A stretch of DNA of 64,000 bases from Hofstenia miamia (GCA_900660155.1 CABFPE010000168.1:44588-108587); one strand, 5' to 3'. Shown: positions 1 to 11,686, counted from the stretch's first letter. Made by a program: numbers and translations. The notes: a model not told the origin generated them from the letters alone.

Positions 1-1010
1 GAGACTATCAACTGCTAATCAGAGACTTCATCAATTACTATGAGAATGAAAGCTTTAAGAATCAATACCAAATCATTTTGAATGCAATGAAAATGAAAAA
101 AACTGATGACATCCAAAATTACACACAACAAGTCGAGCAGCTCTTGTTGCTTAGCTCTAGGGGAAACACCTATTTGAAATACAACTTGTTCTCGCATATC
201 TGCAAGGGTATGCCAGAAAGCATCAAAATGCAGTTTGAAATTAAATGCAACATCAATGACAAGTTGGAAAGAATGATCAGGAAAGCTGTTGATATATAAG
301 CTACTATTGAGAATAATGCCCGAATATATGAGAAAGCTGCATGGTACAGAGATGCACCAACATGGAGAAGCAACTTCAAGTTGTGCTCCCCCAATAAAAA
401 CTACTCTGAAGCAAAACAAGAAAAAATAATAAAAGTAAAGGGAAAGGATGGTAAGACGAGGAAAGTAAAAGAGAAAGATGTTAAATGCTATGGTTGTGGA
501 CAAAAAGGACACAAAAAACCAGATTGCCCAAAACAAATAAACATCATTGGTGATGAGGAAGCATACTACGATGAAGAAGATGTATTACAGACGAAAGACA
601 AAATTGATGAAGCAGTACCAACCAACGAGGAGTCAGAAAACTAAGTAGAGGACCAACTCATAACAACCATGCAGTGATAATGATCCTAACAAACCTTGAA
701 ATGATGAATATGATAACAATAGCCATTAGTGGAGTGATGACAAAAGCAACAATTGATACCAGAGCAGCAACATCTATAATTACTGATGAATGCACTATGA
801 AACTGGGATTCCAATGAGAAGATATGAAGAATTGTAACAAGAGATTAATTAATGCTTCAGGGGATTATATCAACATGAAAGGAATGATAAACGTTGCACA
901 AATGAGAATCACAAACATGACGTTTGAACAACCTTTGGTGGTGGTGGATACACACAACAATGCATTACCATATGAAGTCATACTAGGAAATGATTTTCTG
1001 ACAAAAAATG
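1..1010 (+). pseudogene. gag and protease region of the first gypsy fossil
   Basis: Gag is the RNA-binding structural polyprotein. A zinc knuckle of the form C-x2-C-x4-H-x4-C lies near 487-530 and is preceded by a lysine-rich stretch, as expected for nucleic-acid binding. An acidic segment follows the knuckle. The region from about 735 resembles a retropepsin, with the active-site block followed by the ILGNDFL-like block near 985. The start of gag lies upstream of base 1. The region is a fossil. Confidence 0.85.
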
Positions 1011-1619
1011 GTTGTGTCATTAACTATGTGAACAAAACAATAAAGGTAAAAGAAGAGGAAATGGAAATTGAAGAGGAACAGGAAAAACAGAGAACAATTA
1101 CATTTCAACTGCAAGAAGACATTCATCTACAGCCGCATCAGTGGAAAATGCACACAATCAAGACAGAAGACAATATCACAGCTGATATAATGCTATATGA
1201 CAATAAAGGCATTAACACCAAATGAGTTTTAATGCCGTCTAGCATTTGTACGATAAAAAACGGAAAAGGAAGGGTACCAATACTCAATGCTACGAACTGG
1301 AATGTGAATCTGAAAAGATCCCAGATAAGAATATACGGAAAATACATTAGAACCAACATCAGACTCATCTGGAAGGCAATGGAAGACGATGATGGAGCGA
1401 GTAATTTGCATGGTCAATTCAAGGACTTGCAAGGGAAAGCAGATAGTACTCTGAATGGCCAACTTGAGGGCGAATGGATGAACACCATCAAAGTCATGAG
1501 TACTCCCAAAAGCCAACTCAAGGGCATTGGGACGAAAGCAGAAGAGGAAGATACACACAGGATACCCGAGATAAATGATGAGGGCTATCAACATCTAGAA
1601 AAACAAGACATCATGCAAC

Positions 1620-2990
1620 TAAGGACACTCCTAGAGAAGCATAAACATATATTCAACTATGGAGAAATAAGTGTTGGTCAGGCAGTAGGTGAAAAACACA
1701 AAATCATTACGACAACAGACAAATCGATCAAATTACCAGTAAGAAGGGTACCTGAGCAGTTGAAAGAAGAATACAATCAGATACTAGAAGAATTAATCGA
1801 CAATAAAATCATCCGGCCAAGCAAGAGCCCGTAAGCAGCACCAACCATGTTATAAAACAGGGAAATAAGTACCGCCTATGCTATGATTTTTGTAAACTAA
1901 ATGAGGTGACAAAGAAGGATTCATACCCCTTACCACAGATAGAGGACATGCTCTACAAAGCCAGTAAACATAAATATTTTACAACTTTTTATTTATGCAA
2001 GGCCTATTGGCAAGTGAAGATGGAGGAAGAGGACATCAAGAAGACAGCATTCATAACCCCATACGGGCTGTACGAATGGATATATATGGCGTTCAGACTC
2101 TGTAATGCACCAGCAACATTTCAGAGATACATAACGAAGGTACTCAAAAACAAGACACACAGAATGGAAGAGGGAGTCAACGCCTATATAGATGACATCA
2201 TAGTCACAAGTGATACAGTCCAAGAACACCTGGAAAAATTGGAAAGGACACTAACAATATTAGAAAACGCGGGACTCCAAATCAATGGAAATAAGTGCAA
2301 TATCCTGAAAGAAAAAATAGTGTTCCTCTGAAGAACGATAGTGAAAGGTAGAATATGTATGAAGGAGAATGCCAGAGAGATGATCTGAAAGATAGAAAAA
2401 CCAAACAACAAAAAAGATATACAGAGAATCATGGGATTCTTCAATTATTACAGAACCTTTATTCCAAATATAGCTGGAAAAACGGCGAAGATGACCCGAT
2501 TGATGAGGAAGGCAGTACCATTTGTATGGACATGGCAAGAACAAGAGGAACTCAACAACATCAAAGAAGAACTCGTGAAATTACCTTCCCTCAACACACC
2601 AGATTACAACGAGAAATTCATACTAGATTGCGACGCAAGTAAGGTGGCAATCAGAGCAATATTGGGACAAATAAGAAACGGGAAAGAAGTACCCATTCAG
2701 TTTTTCAGCCACAAGCTAAGGGCTAGTAAAGAGAACTCCACCAAGGTAGAAATGCTCGCACTGATTGAAAGCATCAAGAAATTTCGACATTTCCTCATAG
2801 GAAGAGAGTTTAGAGTATGAACGGACCACAGCGGATTGGCCTGGCTGAAGAAGTTCTTGGGAGACAAGTACGGAATAGTATCCCAGTGGATTGAATACCT
2901 ACATGAATTTACATTTACGATTGAACACTGAAAAGGCACATTAAACAACAACACGGATTTTTGGACATCACTCCCAGAGTACCAAAGAGA
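1620..2990 (+). pseudogene. reverse transcriptase and RNase H region of the first gypsy fossil
   Basis: The palm motif with Y-I-D-D lies near 2188-2200, preceded by the A/F-R-L-C-N-A-P-A-T-F-Q block typical of Ty3/gypsy RT near 2090-2125. RNase H is marked by an L-D-C-D-A-S block near 2620-2640 and by the F-F-S-H-K-L block near 2700. The order and spacing are normal for the family. Fossil copy. Confidence 0.92.
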
Positions 2991-3239
2991 TGCGGCGAAA
3001 ACAGATGGAGAGAAGAAGCAATTGCAGTTTCTGCCGCACACTGAATACAAAGAACTAACAGAGATAAATGTGGATAAGAAAGGTCAAGCGGTACAACTGA
3101 TATTCATAAGAGAGGAAATAACAGAACAAGAGATAGTGGACAAACAAAAAGACGATATAATCCTAGGTGAAATTATAAAAAAGATTAAAGAACTGCGAAC
3201 TGCATTATCCAAAATAACAGCAGGATACTATGAATGTTA

Positions 3240-4700
3240 CAAATGATAGATTAACAAGAACGGACTACTATACATCGAAGCCAGAAACAACCGAATCGTG
3301 ATTCCCAATTACTTCAAGAGGGAATTGATACAGAAAATCCATGAGAAGGGTCACTTAGGGATAACACAGACGGAGAAAACATTCAACGCATGATTCATAA
3401 CAACAGCCATCAGGAAAGTCATGGAAGACATTATTAACAAGTACACGAAATGCCTTCTAAACAACAAACAGCATTTCCTGACACAGCAAGCACCACTAGA
3501 GAAAATTATCATGACTCAACCTAATGAAATAGTCCATATAGATTTGGAGATGCTATCAAAGGACACTGAAGGTTATCAGTACCTACTAGTAATGGTTGAC
3601 AACTTTACCAAATATGCAAGAATGGTCCTGATTTGAAGATCACAGTGGAAACCACAGCTGAGCTAGTCTTAAAAGAATGGATACTGAGATTGGGACCGAT
3701 GGAAGTGATCATAACAGATAAAGGGCCTCAATTTGAAAGTGGACTTTTCAAAGAGATGGCAAAGCTCCTAGAAATTGCAAGCAAACGAACAACTGCCTAT
3801 CATCCACAGGCCAACATAGAGCAGTAGAACGACTTAACCGAACATTAATCAAGCTAATTAGAGTAGCAACAACACAAATAGGAGGAAATAGATGGAGAGA
3901 GGTTATTGAAATGATCGAATACTATTACAATACCTCAGTACATGCAATGACTGTAGTATCACCATTCAAAGCTATGTTTGGAAGAGAGGCAGCAACCCTG
4001 CTCTCAATGCAGTATACCAATTACAGGGGGAAATTGGACAATGCATACATACAATAATTAAGAAACCAGATCACAGGAATTCATGAAACAATGTGTCACA
4101 ATATAAAGAAGTCGGCAGTGAGACAGCAATGTAATTATAATAAAAAAATCTATGATCATGCACACAAGGTAGGCGATAAAGTATACATGTTCACACCAAT
4201 TAAACTTGTAGACACAAACCAAGTCTGGACACAAACACTACTGAACAATGAATATATGCTAGAAAACAATAGACTTTTACATTTTCAAAACCTGAAGAGA
4301 GCAACAGCAGACATCAAAGAGATGAAGATAGATGACAATGCTGAATTCAGAATATGCGGAATTAACGGCAATGAAATTATATATGATATGTATGATTTAG
4401 ATAGTGTACATTAAGAAGAATTTGATGATGAGTACACAGAGGAGATCAGAAATGATGACCTGAACCAAAGAGTACTGCCCCAGAGGGCAGTGAGAAATAA
4501 ACATATATATGACCCTGAAACATGGGATATAAATTTATTAACTGCATTTAGGAAATTAGAAGAAAATGATGCACCCACTGGTGAAAAAGAGAGTGCACAG
4601 AGCCCAGAAGCCAGAGGAACTCTCAACAATAAACAGGAGAAGGAGAGTGTGAAGAAGTTCTCAAACCAGACTTTGAATCGAGGGCAGAAGGGATGAGAAT
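3240..4700 (+). pseudogene. integrase and tail region of the first gypsy fossil
   Basis: The core domain begins with an H-I-D-L-E block near 3535 and continues through Y-Q-Y-L-L-V-M-V-D. The second catalytic block (I-I-T-D-K-G-P-Q-F) is near 3710 and the T-A-Y-H-P-Q block near 3795. A conserved tail follows (S-P-F-K-A-M-F-G near 3960) that is also present in the element at 31-37 kb. The last few hundred bases, rich in Glu, Asp and Lys codons, have no domain I recognise. Fossil copy. Confidence 0.9.
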
Positions 4701-4734
4701 GAAGAACCGATGAATAGACTTAGTATTATTATCA

Positions 4735-6860
4735 ACTGATACTAATCTCTAATTTCTGACACATATATGTTCTTGTTTCCAAAATACAAATTAATCTAAT
4801 TCATCTAATACAATATTTCTAATCATCATCTTTTCTATCTTATTCTCACCTTGGTTTGACGTTTGCAGCTTAGATTTGTTTGGATATTGCTACAATACTC
4901 TTTTGATGCTTGCAGTTTGCTCTCGTTTCTTGATTGGAATTCCATTTCTTGGATCTGAATGTTCCCTCAGCTTTCTTCTTCCATTAACTGTAGCAATCTT
5001 TGTTTGTCTTTTAGTTGCTCCAATTCTCCTGGCTGTAAGTCATTGTCCTCTATTAACTGTCTGTTTTCTCTTCCCAGTTGCTGATTCCTTTCCCGCCACT
5101 GTTGATTATGCTCTAAGAATCTTTTGTTGAATTCTGATAATTGTTGTTTGAGGGTTTTAATCTCATTTTGAAACAGTTTTCTCTGCTCAACTAGTCGCAT
5201 TTCCATATTTGATCTGATTTCATTCAAGATAATTTTGTTTTGTTGCTCCATCTGCTTGAATTTATCTGTTAATTGTTTGATTTCATTCTTTAAAAGTGCT
5301 TCATTTTCTTGGCTCCTTTTTAACAGGTCAATTATCTTGTGGGGGGCTTATCTCTGGGGTGAGTGTAGAGACTGTAATTCTGTATCAGAGATGAGTTTTC
5401 AAGAGAATATGATGATGATTGTGCTGCTCTAGGAGTTACTACCCTGGGTGCTGCTTTTTATGCCCTGCCTTTTTTTCCTTTTGTCCTTTTTGATCATGAT
5501 TCCAGGATCTTGCTGAAGTGCACTGGTTTGGGACTAGGTGACTCTCTTTTTGACTAGTTTATTTTTCATATAGTTGTCCTGCTGCTTAACTTCCACTCTT
5601 ACTTGTAGAACTTGTTGCAGTGTGCTGAATGTTCCACTGAATTTTTCTTTTAATTGAGGGAAAAAAATTCCTTGTGTTCTGAAAAGAAACAACTATCTTT
5701 ACTCAGGTAAGTAAATGAAGGTTGTTGTTCTTGGCTGTCACAGTCTACCAGCTATTATTACAGTTCGTCCTTTGTTACTCTATAACATTGGTTGTATATT
5801 TGCAGTTAGGGATTTACTAACTAGATAGTGTTTAGCTGTTGCACATTTCTGTTAACCTAATGTAACTGTTCACTATTTAGGTGACGGAGCCATACAGCAT
5901 TCTCTCCATTGATCAAAGATGGGCATCTGCCTGAAACTGATCTCAACATCCAGTTTCACTTATTCCATTTGGTTGAGTTCCACTTCTCAGCTCAATGATA
6001 TATCCTATGTGTACCCTATCCTAGCTTGGTGTATACTCAAGACAAGACACAATTCGACTTAGCCTCTACTTTGTAAAAGTGTTTCATGAATATGCAACCA
6101 GACTTGTTACTAGCTGCTTGATTAGTATTACATGTAGCTATTACTGAAATATATTTGCTTTAATAATCAGTTTAATATTTGGCAGCTTCCTTTCCTACAT
6201 TTACTAATTAGTACATGCTCAGTCACTTTATCAGTCACATTATATTCAATAATTTGGATCTAAAATATTATAGATATAATTCCTAGGTTTCAGTCATCCA
6301 ACCATATATTGAATCTATTATTTTTAATACATGTACTAAGTGATTGATAGTCAACTAAATGAGAGAAAAACCCCTATGCCTAACATAATTGCACTTTCAT
6401 GATCTGGCACAAAGACCCTAGAATTTATCTCATGATGGATCCAGTTCACTACTAAACACAATGTGTTTAGCTTGAAATTGTATTAAATAATCAAACTGTA
6501 TCAATAGAACAAAGTAAGAATTCAGAATAAAATTCTTTATCAATTGCTTACAGGGTTTTGAATCTATTTATAGTAATTTCGGAAAAGTACCTGTTGATTT
6601 CAATTTGAACTCTTCATCTGCCAATATGGCGGCTAAAAATAATGGAAGCAATTTTGCCCCTTTGGTTTTGCCAAAAAGTATTATTATTGGCGGATACTAA
6701 TCTCTTATAGTTGACACTTATTTTTGCTTGGTTGCATAATACAAATAAATCTGATTTAATAATTTTATAATATTTCTAATCATCATTCTTCTTCGATCTT
6801 ATTCTCCTCTTGATTTGACATTAGCAGCTTGATTTATTTGGATGATGCTACAATGTAAAG
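4735..6860 (-). mobile_element. LTR-leader-gag fragment of a gypsy-like element, minus strand
   Basis: Read on the minus strand, about 6860-6500 matches the LTR-like segment at about 52490-52850, including a TATA-type box before the transcription start (C-T-A-T-A-A-A-T-A-G). A leader follows, with the CACCTAAATAGTG motif near 5870-5882, then a coiled-coil gag segment (5251-4967). A second copy of the LTR start lies at about 4870-4735. There is no pol between the two LTR segments, so this is either a short gag-only derivative or a deletion product. It butts tail-to-tail against the plus-strand fossil at 1-4700. The boundaries are estimated from the repeat comparison. Confidence 0.7.
4967..5251 (-). 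pseudogene. coiled-coil gag segment (copy 1)
   Basis: The translation is almost entirely charged and glutamine-rich heptads (L-K-Q-Q-L, N-Q-Q-W, E-R-N-Q-Q-L, L-I-E-D-N-D-L-Q). It is about two-thirds identical by eye to the plus-strand segment at 54138-54389. In that second copy the coiled coil is followed by a gag-core-like segment, which identifies the coiled coil as the N-terminal part of a gypsy-type gag. Fossil. Confidence 0.7.
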
Positions 6861-8191
6861 TAAAGTGAAGTAAACTTAATTTCATTTTACTTAGTTCTTC
6901 ATACGCTTTTGCAAAGTAAATTAATGTAAAACCATTGTTTAACAGATATAAAGAATTAAGGAAAATCTCATTTATTTATTGAATTCACAATAAAGATATT
7001 AGAATATGAATGCAAATGTCATTGCGAGAGACTTCATTGAAATTTTTTTAAATACTATGTAATATACAATGTTTCCTAACAATGTAATCTTTTGATAATT
7101 TTGAAAACTGGTATGAGGAAGAACATTGATTTACTAAAAAGAAGATAGTGTCCAGTTAATGTCAGCGATGTATGTGATTTTCAAAGAAAATTTTTTCGTT
7201 TTTTATAATTAGCTCCAATCAATCTTAACTCTGCTTTGGTTAACCCTATCCCTCACAGCTGGGTGTCATACACCCAGACAAGCACTTGGAAACTGCATAT
7301 TTTGACCTGAAATTTGGAGTGAGCACACACACTATTTAACTAATTATGAACACATAATCAACATAATTGTTTTGAAATAATTATATATCTAATTAGCAGA
7401 CAAATATTTTGACATCATCATTCATAGCTGGGTGTGACACACCCATGCACGCAAACAGTTGTAAAGATCTCAAGTGCTTGCTGATTAATTGATTAAAGTA
7501 AAACCAGTACATAAGAGTAATAAGTAGTTATTATTATCATAATCCAATGCAGTAAAACAAGTAAGCATAGCAATTGTAATAGGTATTATTATTATAATCT
7601 AATACAGTATCTGCTTGATACTGATAAGGCAAACCACAGGTAATATTAGTAAATCAAAAATAAATTGAAATCAAAATAAGTACGCATGTATCTATCATGT
7701 TAAAACAAAAATTACAACAATAATTCTACTTGCCAAAATTTACTAAGGAACAATATGAGCTTATTTGTGCCATCGTTTAAGCCAAAATTCATCATTTGTT
7801 TGCATCTGAAACAAACAAGCTTTGATTTTCTGTCATTTTCAGAAGGGCACATAGGCCTAGAGCAACGTTTCTGTTTTAACACAGTGGTTGAGAGGCACAA
7901 CTTCTTCTTTGACTTTTAGTGATGGGGTTGCTGGTCCATTGGTGTTGCAGGTCGCTTTGCTGATGCCTTTTGTCTGTCTGAAGTTGTTGCGCTGTCACTC
8001 TTGCAGGTGATTTTCAGAGTTGAAAGAACAGTTCACGAAGTTCACGAAAGTTGTCTCAGAATCAGAATCGGATTCACTCGAATGAGAGTTATTTAGTTCT
8101 TCCAAATTAGGCTGCCAGTCTTCTTCATCAGAAATATCAGCCTCTTCACTATGCTGATTATCACTGTCACTATCATTTCCTTGGAGTCTTA

Positions 8192-9025
8192 AGGTGTGTT
8201 CCCACTATCGACTTTTATCACCAGATTTTAGTCGAGAATGCAATAATTTTCGTTCACATTGGCGGTTTTTTATCATCCGATTTTTTATCAGAAAACCCGG
8301 AGTTGGAAGAGCGTTCAGACTATAGATTTTTTATCAGATGATAAATTATCATCTGATAAAAAATCGATAGTCTGAACGAAATAACAACTCCAATTATATT
8401 GTGATTGACAGTGTGAGAATAGCAACATCTGTTCAATTAGAATGTCAACAATGCTTGCATATTTTGGATCATTCAATTTATCACGTTAATGGAAACAATT
8501 GCGATAATTTAAAAGTGCTTCTTTTAGCTGCTATACAGCTCATTTTGCACGTTCCAAACACATTCATCCTCCTCTATAAGTGCGATTAATTTAAGGACGT
8601 CATTTTGCCCCCACTGCTGGTTCATCGCCGCCGTAATTATATAATGATCAACTATTGAAATTATTAATCCGTTTGCACTTGTAATTCTCATATGCGCAAA
8701 CAACGCTGCATTATAATGGATTATAATTTGAATGGCTCCGTGAAACTGAATCTTGTAATTTTAATAATATAATTTATAAAGCGTACACTTCTTTCCAAAT
8801 AAGCAAATAACTCGATTTTGTGTATAAAATATTTCAATTAGCAATTAAGTCTGTTCCCTTCTTGAGAAGTAAGCAATTAGTTTCAAGTAGCTATTTGACT
8901 AGTTTTAATACCATTCAGACTATTGACTTTTATCAGCTGATAAAAAAGCAGATGGAGTGTTCAGACTATCGACTTTATCACCGATTTCTTGACAGATGAT
9001 AAAAGTCGATAGTGGGAACAAACCT
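8192..9025. mobile_element. PIF/Harbinger-like MITE inside the piggyBac transposase
   Basis: The terminal inverted repeats are 29 bp with one mismatch (8192-8220 and 8997-9025), starting AGGTGTGTTCCCACTATCGA and AGGTTTGTTCCCACTATCGA. Both flanks carry TTA (8189-8191 and 9026-9028). A three-base T-W-A duplication is the rule for PIF/Harbinger. There is no transposase inside. The motif GTTCAGACTATCGACTTT is repeated inside in both orientations, including a near-perfect 67-base palindrome at 8312-8378. Removing the element and one TTA restores the reading frame of the piggyBac N-terminus, which confirms the insertion boundaries. Confidence 0.88.
8312..8378. repeat. near-perfect palindrome at the internal repeat of the MITE
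   Basis: Two 33-base arms (8312-8344 and 8346-8378) are reverse complements with one mismatch and a one-base centre. The arms begin CGTTCAGACTATAGATTTTT, a variant of the MITE terminal repeat, so this looks like two internal copies of the terminal sequence placed back to back. Confidence 0.9.
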
Positions 9026-9160
9026 TTAGTGTGTCAAAGATATTCCTCTCTGTCATGTTGAATAAATGTAAATGATAAAAATATACACTTTAATAGCATT
9101 TCAATATTTACTTTATGTAAACATTAAGAGATTAAAGCTTCCTTTCAAATCTAATATTGG

Positions 9161-10120
9161 GTGTATTTGCTAATGCACGCAGGAAGCGACTGAATAATTC
9201 CGACTGTATTAGTTAATTCACCACTCTTAAATTCTATTTGCTTATGACGCTCGCGCTAACCATTCTAAATGATTTAGTCGTAAACTTCATGAGTCTTTGT
9301 ATGTTTGCCTGTATTTTTAATTGGTAACAGACATTTAAAATTTTCATAAAACCAATAAAGCAGTAACATTAAGTACACTAGCTGAATTATTAAATTTTAT
9401 TTTATATATTTATATTTTACTTTCATCTCTCCACTTGAAATTCTGGCTGAATTTGAGTGAGAGTGACTTGTTGAAACATCTCCAAAATCATGCAATATGA
9501 TCTCCGGTTGATCACAAAAGCTATTAGGTCGCCAAATGCTAGAGACGTATTGTGGTGGTGAAGACATTTAAACAAATAAAAATTGCGCAGTTGGTAATGA
9601 CGCAATGTAATCAGGGTTTTCAAGTACTCGGAATTTTTAAACTCCAACTCACATGAATTCGCAAAACTTCAACAAAAACTCTGAAAAGTATTCATTAATA
9701 CTTTTACTCAGACTCGAATGAAAATCCCTTGAAAAATAAATTATTTTAAATTTCACTTGCTTTGTCAACTGCAAATAAATATGTTTTAGAGAAAAAAAAA
9801 CTAGGAAATTTGAAAAAAAAAGTCGCACGAATTCGGAATATGCCTATTCTTCAAAAAAATATTCGAACTTGAATCGTAAATATTCGAACTAGCTCCAAAT
9901 AACTCGAATTCAATTCGAAAAGTTTGAGTATGACTATATTATTGGTCGGTTGAATTTGCAAATGAAATCCGCGGGCACTATTTGTACGAGTGTATATTAA
10001 CAAATACAGTTGGCCAACTGGCTACGCGAGTTTGAATTAACTAATACATTCCAACCGCCGATTTCAGTTAATCCTTCCTAAGTAGACTTGGCCGCTCGTG
10101 CGTGCAATTAACAAATACGC
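9161..10120. mobile_element. short inverted-repeat element nested in the piggyBac leader
   Basis: The left end (from 9161, GTGTATTTGCTAATGCACGC) and the reverse complement of the right end (to 10120, GCGTATTTGTTAATTGCACG) are imperfect inverted repeats. The GTATTAGTTAATTCA motif recurs just inside both ends (near 9209 and 10032). There is no coding sequence inside. No clear target duplication was found, so the superfamily is unassigned; a decayed hAT-type MITE is possible. Confidence 0.55.
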
Positions 10121-10372
10121 TCATTATGTCATTGACCTGTCTAGAGCAAATCAATTTAGGTGTAGTATAATTTCAGGAGGTTACTGTAAAGTCAATTTTG
10201 ACGCTATATGCATAAAAAATATAACATTTTCCTATACAACAATAATTTTGCTCAATGAGGGTATCTGGGTGTGCTACACCCAGCGTATATTTTTCTCATT
10301 CAGGGTACATGAGTGTGATACACCCAGCTGTGAGGAATCAACTGTAAAATATGCTGTGAGAGATAGGGTTAA

Positions 10373-10632
10373 CAATGACACTATTCTATACTTTGAGTAC
10401 TCTAATGTTTGGCTCGAAACACGTACTATTAAAATTATACAAATTTACTTACTCATATACATGATTTCTAGCAATCTTATATCGGAGAGACACGCAGATA
10501 TTTGTTACAAGAATTCATGAACATCTATCAGGATATTTAAACTCAGAAATTCACCAACATCAACATCGAAATAAGAAAGAAAATTTAAAAATATTACTAA
10601 AAACTAATTATCCATTAATTGCAAAATCATTA
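10373..10632. other. short spacer between two transposons
   Basis: AT-rich sequence between the piggyBac right end and the mariner left end; no gene or repeat was recognised. Confidence 0.5.
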
Positions 10633-10634
10633 TA

Positions 10635-11684
10635 TCGTGTGTTCTTAAAGTCTCCGTGAAAAGTAAGCCGCTCTGAAATTTTTATTAAGCAAAATATAAC
10701 AAAAATATTTTTTTTCATTGAAAGATAAAAGACTCGGATTTATGTTTCGATATTGTTTTCAAAATGTTTGCCATTATTTACAAGACACAACGCAGTCTAT
10801 TTGGAAAACAATTTGCTGCATTTGTCATCATAAGTTGTGGAATTGCATCGAACACCTGCTCAATTTTCACTTTNACGCGATCCAACATGTCAATGTACTT
10901 ATCACTATCCAGAGTTCCATCAGACACAAAAGCAATAGGCAATTTCATCTCTTTTGAAAAACCAGCCCACACCAAAGTCTTTTTCCTGAAGGAATACGTT
11001 TCAGTGACACTTGGCTTCTCACTACCCCAAAATCTTGTATTCTGCCGATTAACAATCCCATACAACGTGAACTATGCCTCATCTGTAAAAATTACATTTT
11101 TCAACTCATCTCCATCCAGATTCTGCAAGACATATTCACAAAAGTCTTTGCGTTTTTCAATTTGGGCTTGAGTCAGTTTGTGGCCAACCTGAATTTTGTA
11201 TTTGTAAATACCCATATAATGCCTCATGATATTCCAAACAAAAGAATTTGATCGTCCTATTTCGTTTCCAATTGCTCTCGTGGTTGGCAGCTGGCCGTTT
11301 GCTTTCAGTATTTCCATTACTTCTCTTACCATGTCTACATCAATCTCAGAAACGCTTTCACCTCTTCCAGATCTTGGCAAATCAACTAATGTACCATGTG
11401 TTTCAAACCTTGACACAAGATCTCGAACTGTAGAATCCTTTGGGTATTCATTCTTGGTCTTTATTTTATGAGTAGACGTAAATTTTCTTATTGCAACTGT
11501 GACTGATTGTCCATATAAATAGTAATTTTTTACCAACTCAATTATATCAGCTAATTGCATATTGTTTAGGTCACGTGAAATCCGAATAATCAATAAATAA
11601 AAAATTGAAAACATCAAATTAATTATTTTATTTTTGGAAAAGTTACATTAGTATTATTTTCACGGGAACTTTAAGAACACATGG
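10635..11684 (-). mobile_element. mariner-like (IS630-Tc1-mariner) element with TIRs and TA duplication
   Basis: TA lies at 10633-10634 and 11685-11686. Inside, 28-bp inverted repeats run [T/C]-C-[G/A]-T-G-T-G-T-T-C-T-T-A-A-A-G-T followed by CCGTGAAAA, with a few mismatches. The element is 1050 bp and holds one transposase gene on the minus strand. TA duplication and this layout are diagnostic of the Tc1/mariner superfamily. It looks complete at its ends, but the transposase is short and broken. Confidence 0.9.
10778..11560 (-). pseudogene. mariner-like transposase, one stop and short C-terminus
   Basis: The likely start is the ATG at 11560 (M-Q-L-A-D-I-I-E-L-V), inside a longer open frame. 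Residues 1-55 form a first helix-turn-helix of the type seen in many invertebrate mariner relatives. A second follows (R-S-G-R-G-E linker, then V-R-E-V-M-E-I). The first catalytic Asp sits in V-I-F-T-D-E-A. The next codon is TAG at 11069-11071, where related proteins have Gln, and the frame then continues F-T-L-Y-G-I-V-N-R. The frame ends at 10778 after about 260 codons, against about 340 in intact relatives, and the third catalytic region cannot be found. There is one ambiguous base at 10874. Confidence 0.85.
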
Positions 11685-11686
11685 TA

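Larger units (their letters stand above)
1..4700 (+). mobile_element. Ty3/gypsy LTR retrotransposon fossil, 5' end outside window
   Basis: Parts in order: gag with a CCHC knuckle (near 487-530), an aspartic-protease region (about 735-1010), reverse transcriptase (about 1690-2335), RNase H (about 2600-2990), integrase (about 3290-3830) and a post-integrase tail to about 4700. The order RT-RNase H-integrase is that of Ty3/gypsy and excludes Ty1/copia. The copy is broken, with roughly ten or more interruptions, so it is old. It closely resembles the element at 31.0-37.4 kb; both carry the same short signature just before the RT (F-N-Y-G, then S-V-G-Q-A-V-G-E). No 5' LTR is in the window, and no plus-oriented 3' LTR is obvious; at about 4735 the sequence passes into an LTR fragment lying in the opposite orientation. 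Confidence 0.93.
7712..9067 (-). pseudogene. piggyBac transposase remnant, interrupted by a MITE
   Basis: The start is an ATG near 9067 reading M-T-E-R-N-I-F-D-T-L. After the inserted MITE (8192-9025) is skipped, the frame continues R-L-Q-G-N-D-S-D-S-D and then a long Asp/Glu/Ser stretch (about 8190-8060), the usual acidic N-terminus of piggyBac transposases. From about 7990 the frame changes and leads into a cysteine-rich tail (C-S-R-P-M-C-P-S-E-N-D, then C-F-R-C-K near 7870-7790), matching the C-terminal zinc-binding domain of the family. The whole DDD catalytic core is missing. One in-frame stop lies between the acidic and cysteine-rich parts. It cannot encode an active transposase. Confidence 0.82.
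7244..10368 (-). mobile_element. piggyBac-like element with TTAA at both ends
   Basis: TTAA stands at 7240-7243 and 10369-10372. Immediately inside, both ends read C-C-C-T-A-T-C-[C/T]-C-T-C-A-C-A-G-C in inverted orientation. TTAA targets with CCC-starting ends are the hallmark of piggyBac. Near both ends are palindromes of the form CTGGGTGT-n3-ACACCCAG (about 7261, 7431, 10267, 10312), probable transposase-binding repeats. Inside are the acidic N-terminus and the cysteine-rich C-terminus of a piggyBac transposase on the minus strand, joined without the catalytic middle, so this is a non-autonomous deletion derivative. Two other elements are nested within it (8192-9025 and 9161-10120); without them it would be about 1.3 kb. 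Confidence 0.88.

Noticed and set aside
7264-10330. Repeated CTGGGTGT palindromes considered as a CRISPR or regulatory array.
   Set aside because: Only four copies, located at the two ends of a piggyBac element; eukaryotic context.
10098-10520. 140-codon plus-strand open frame.
   Set aside because: It crosses the right end of the piggyBac element and its TTAA, has no motif, and has AT-rich random composition.
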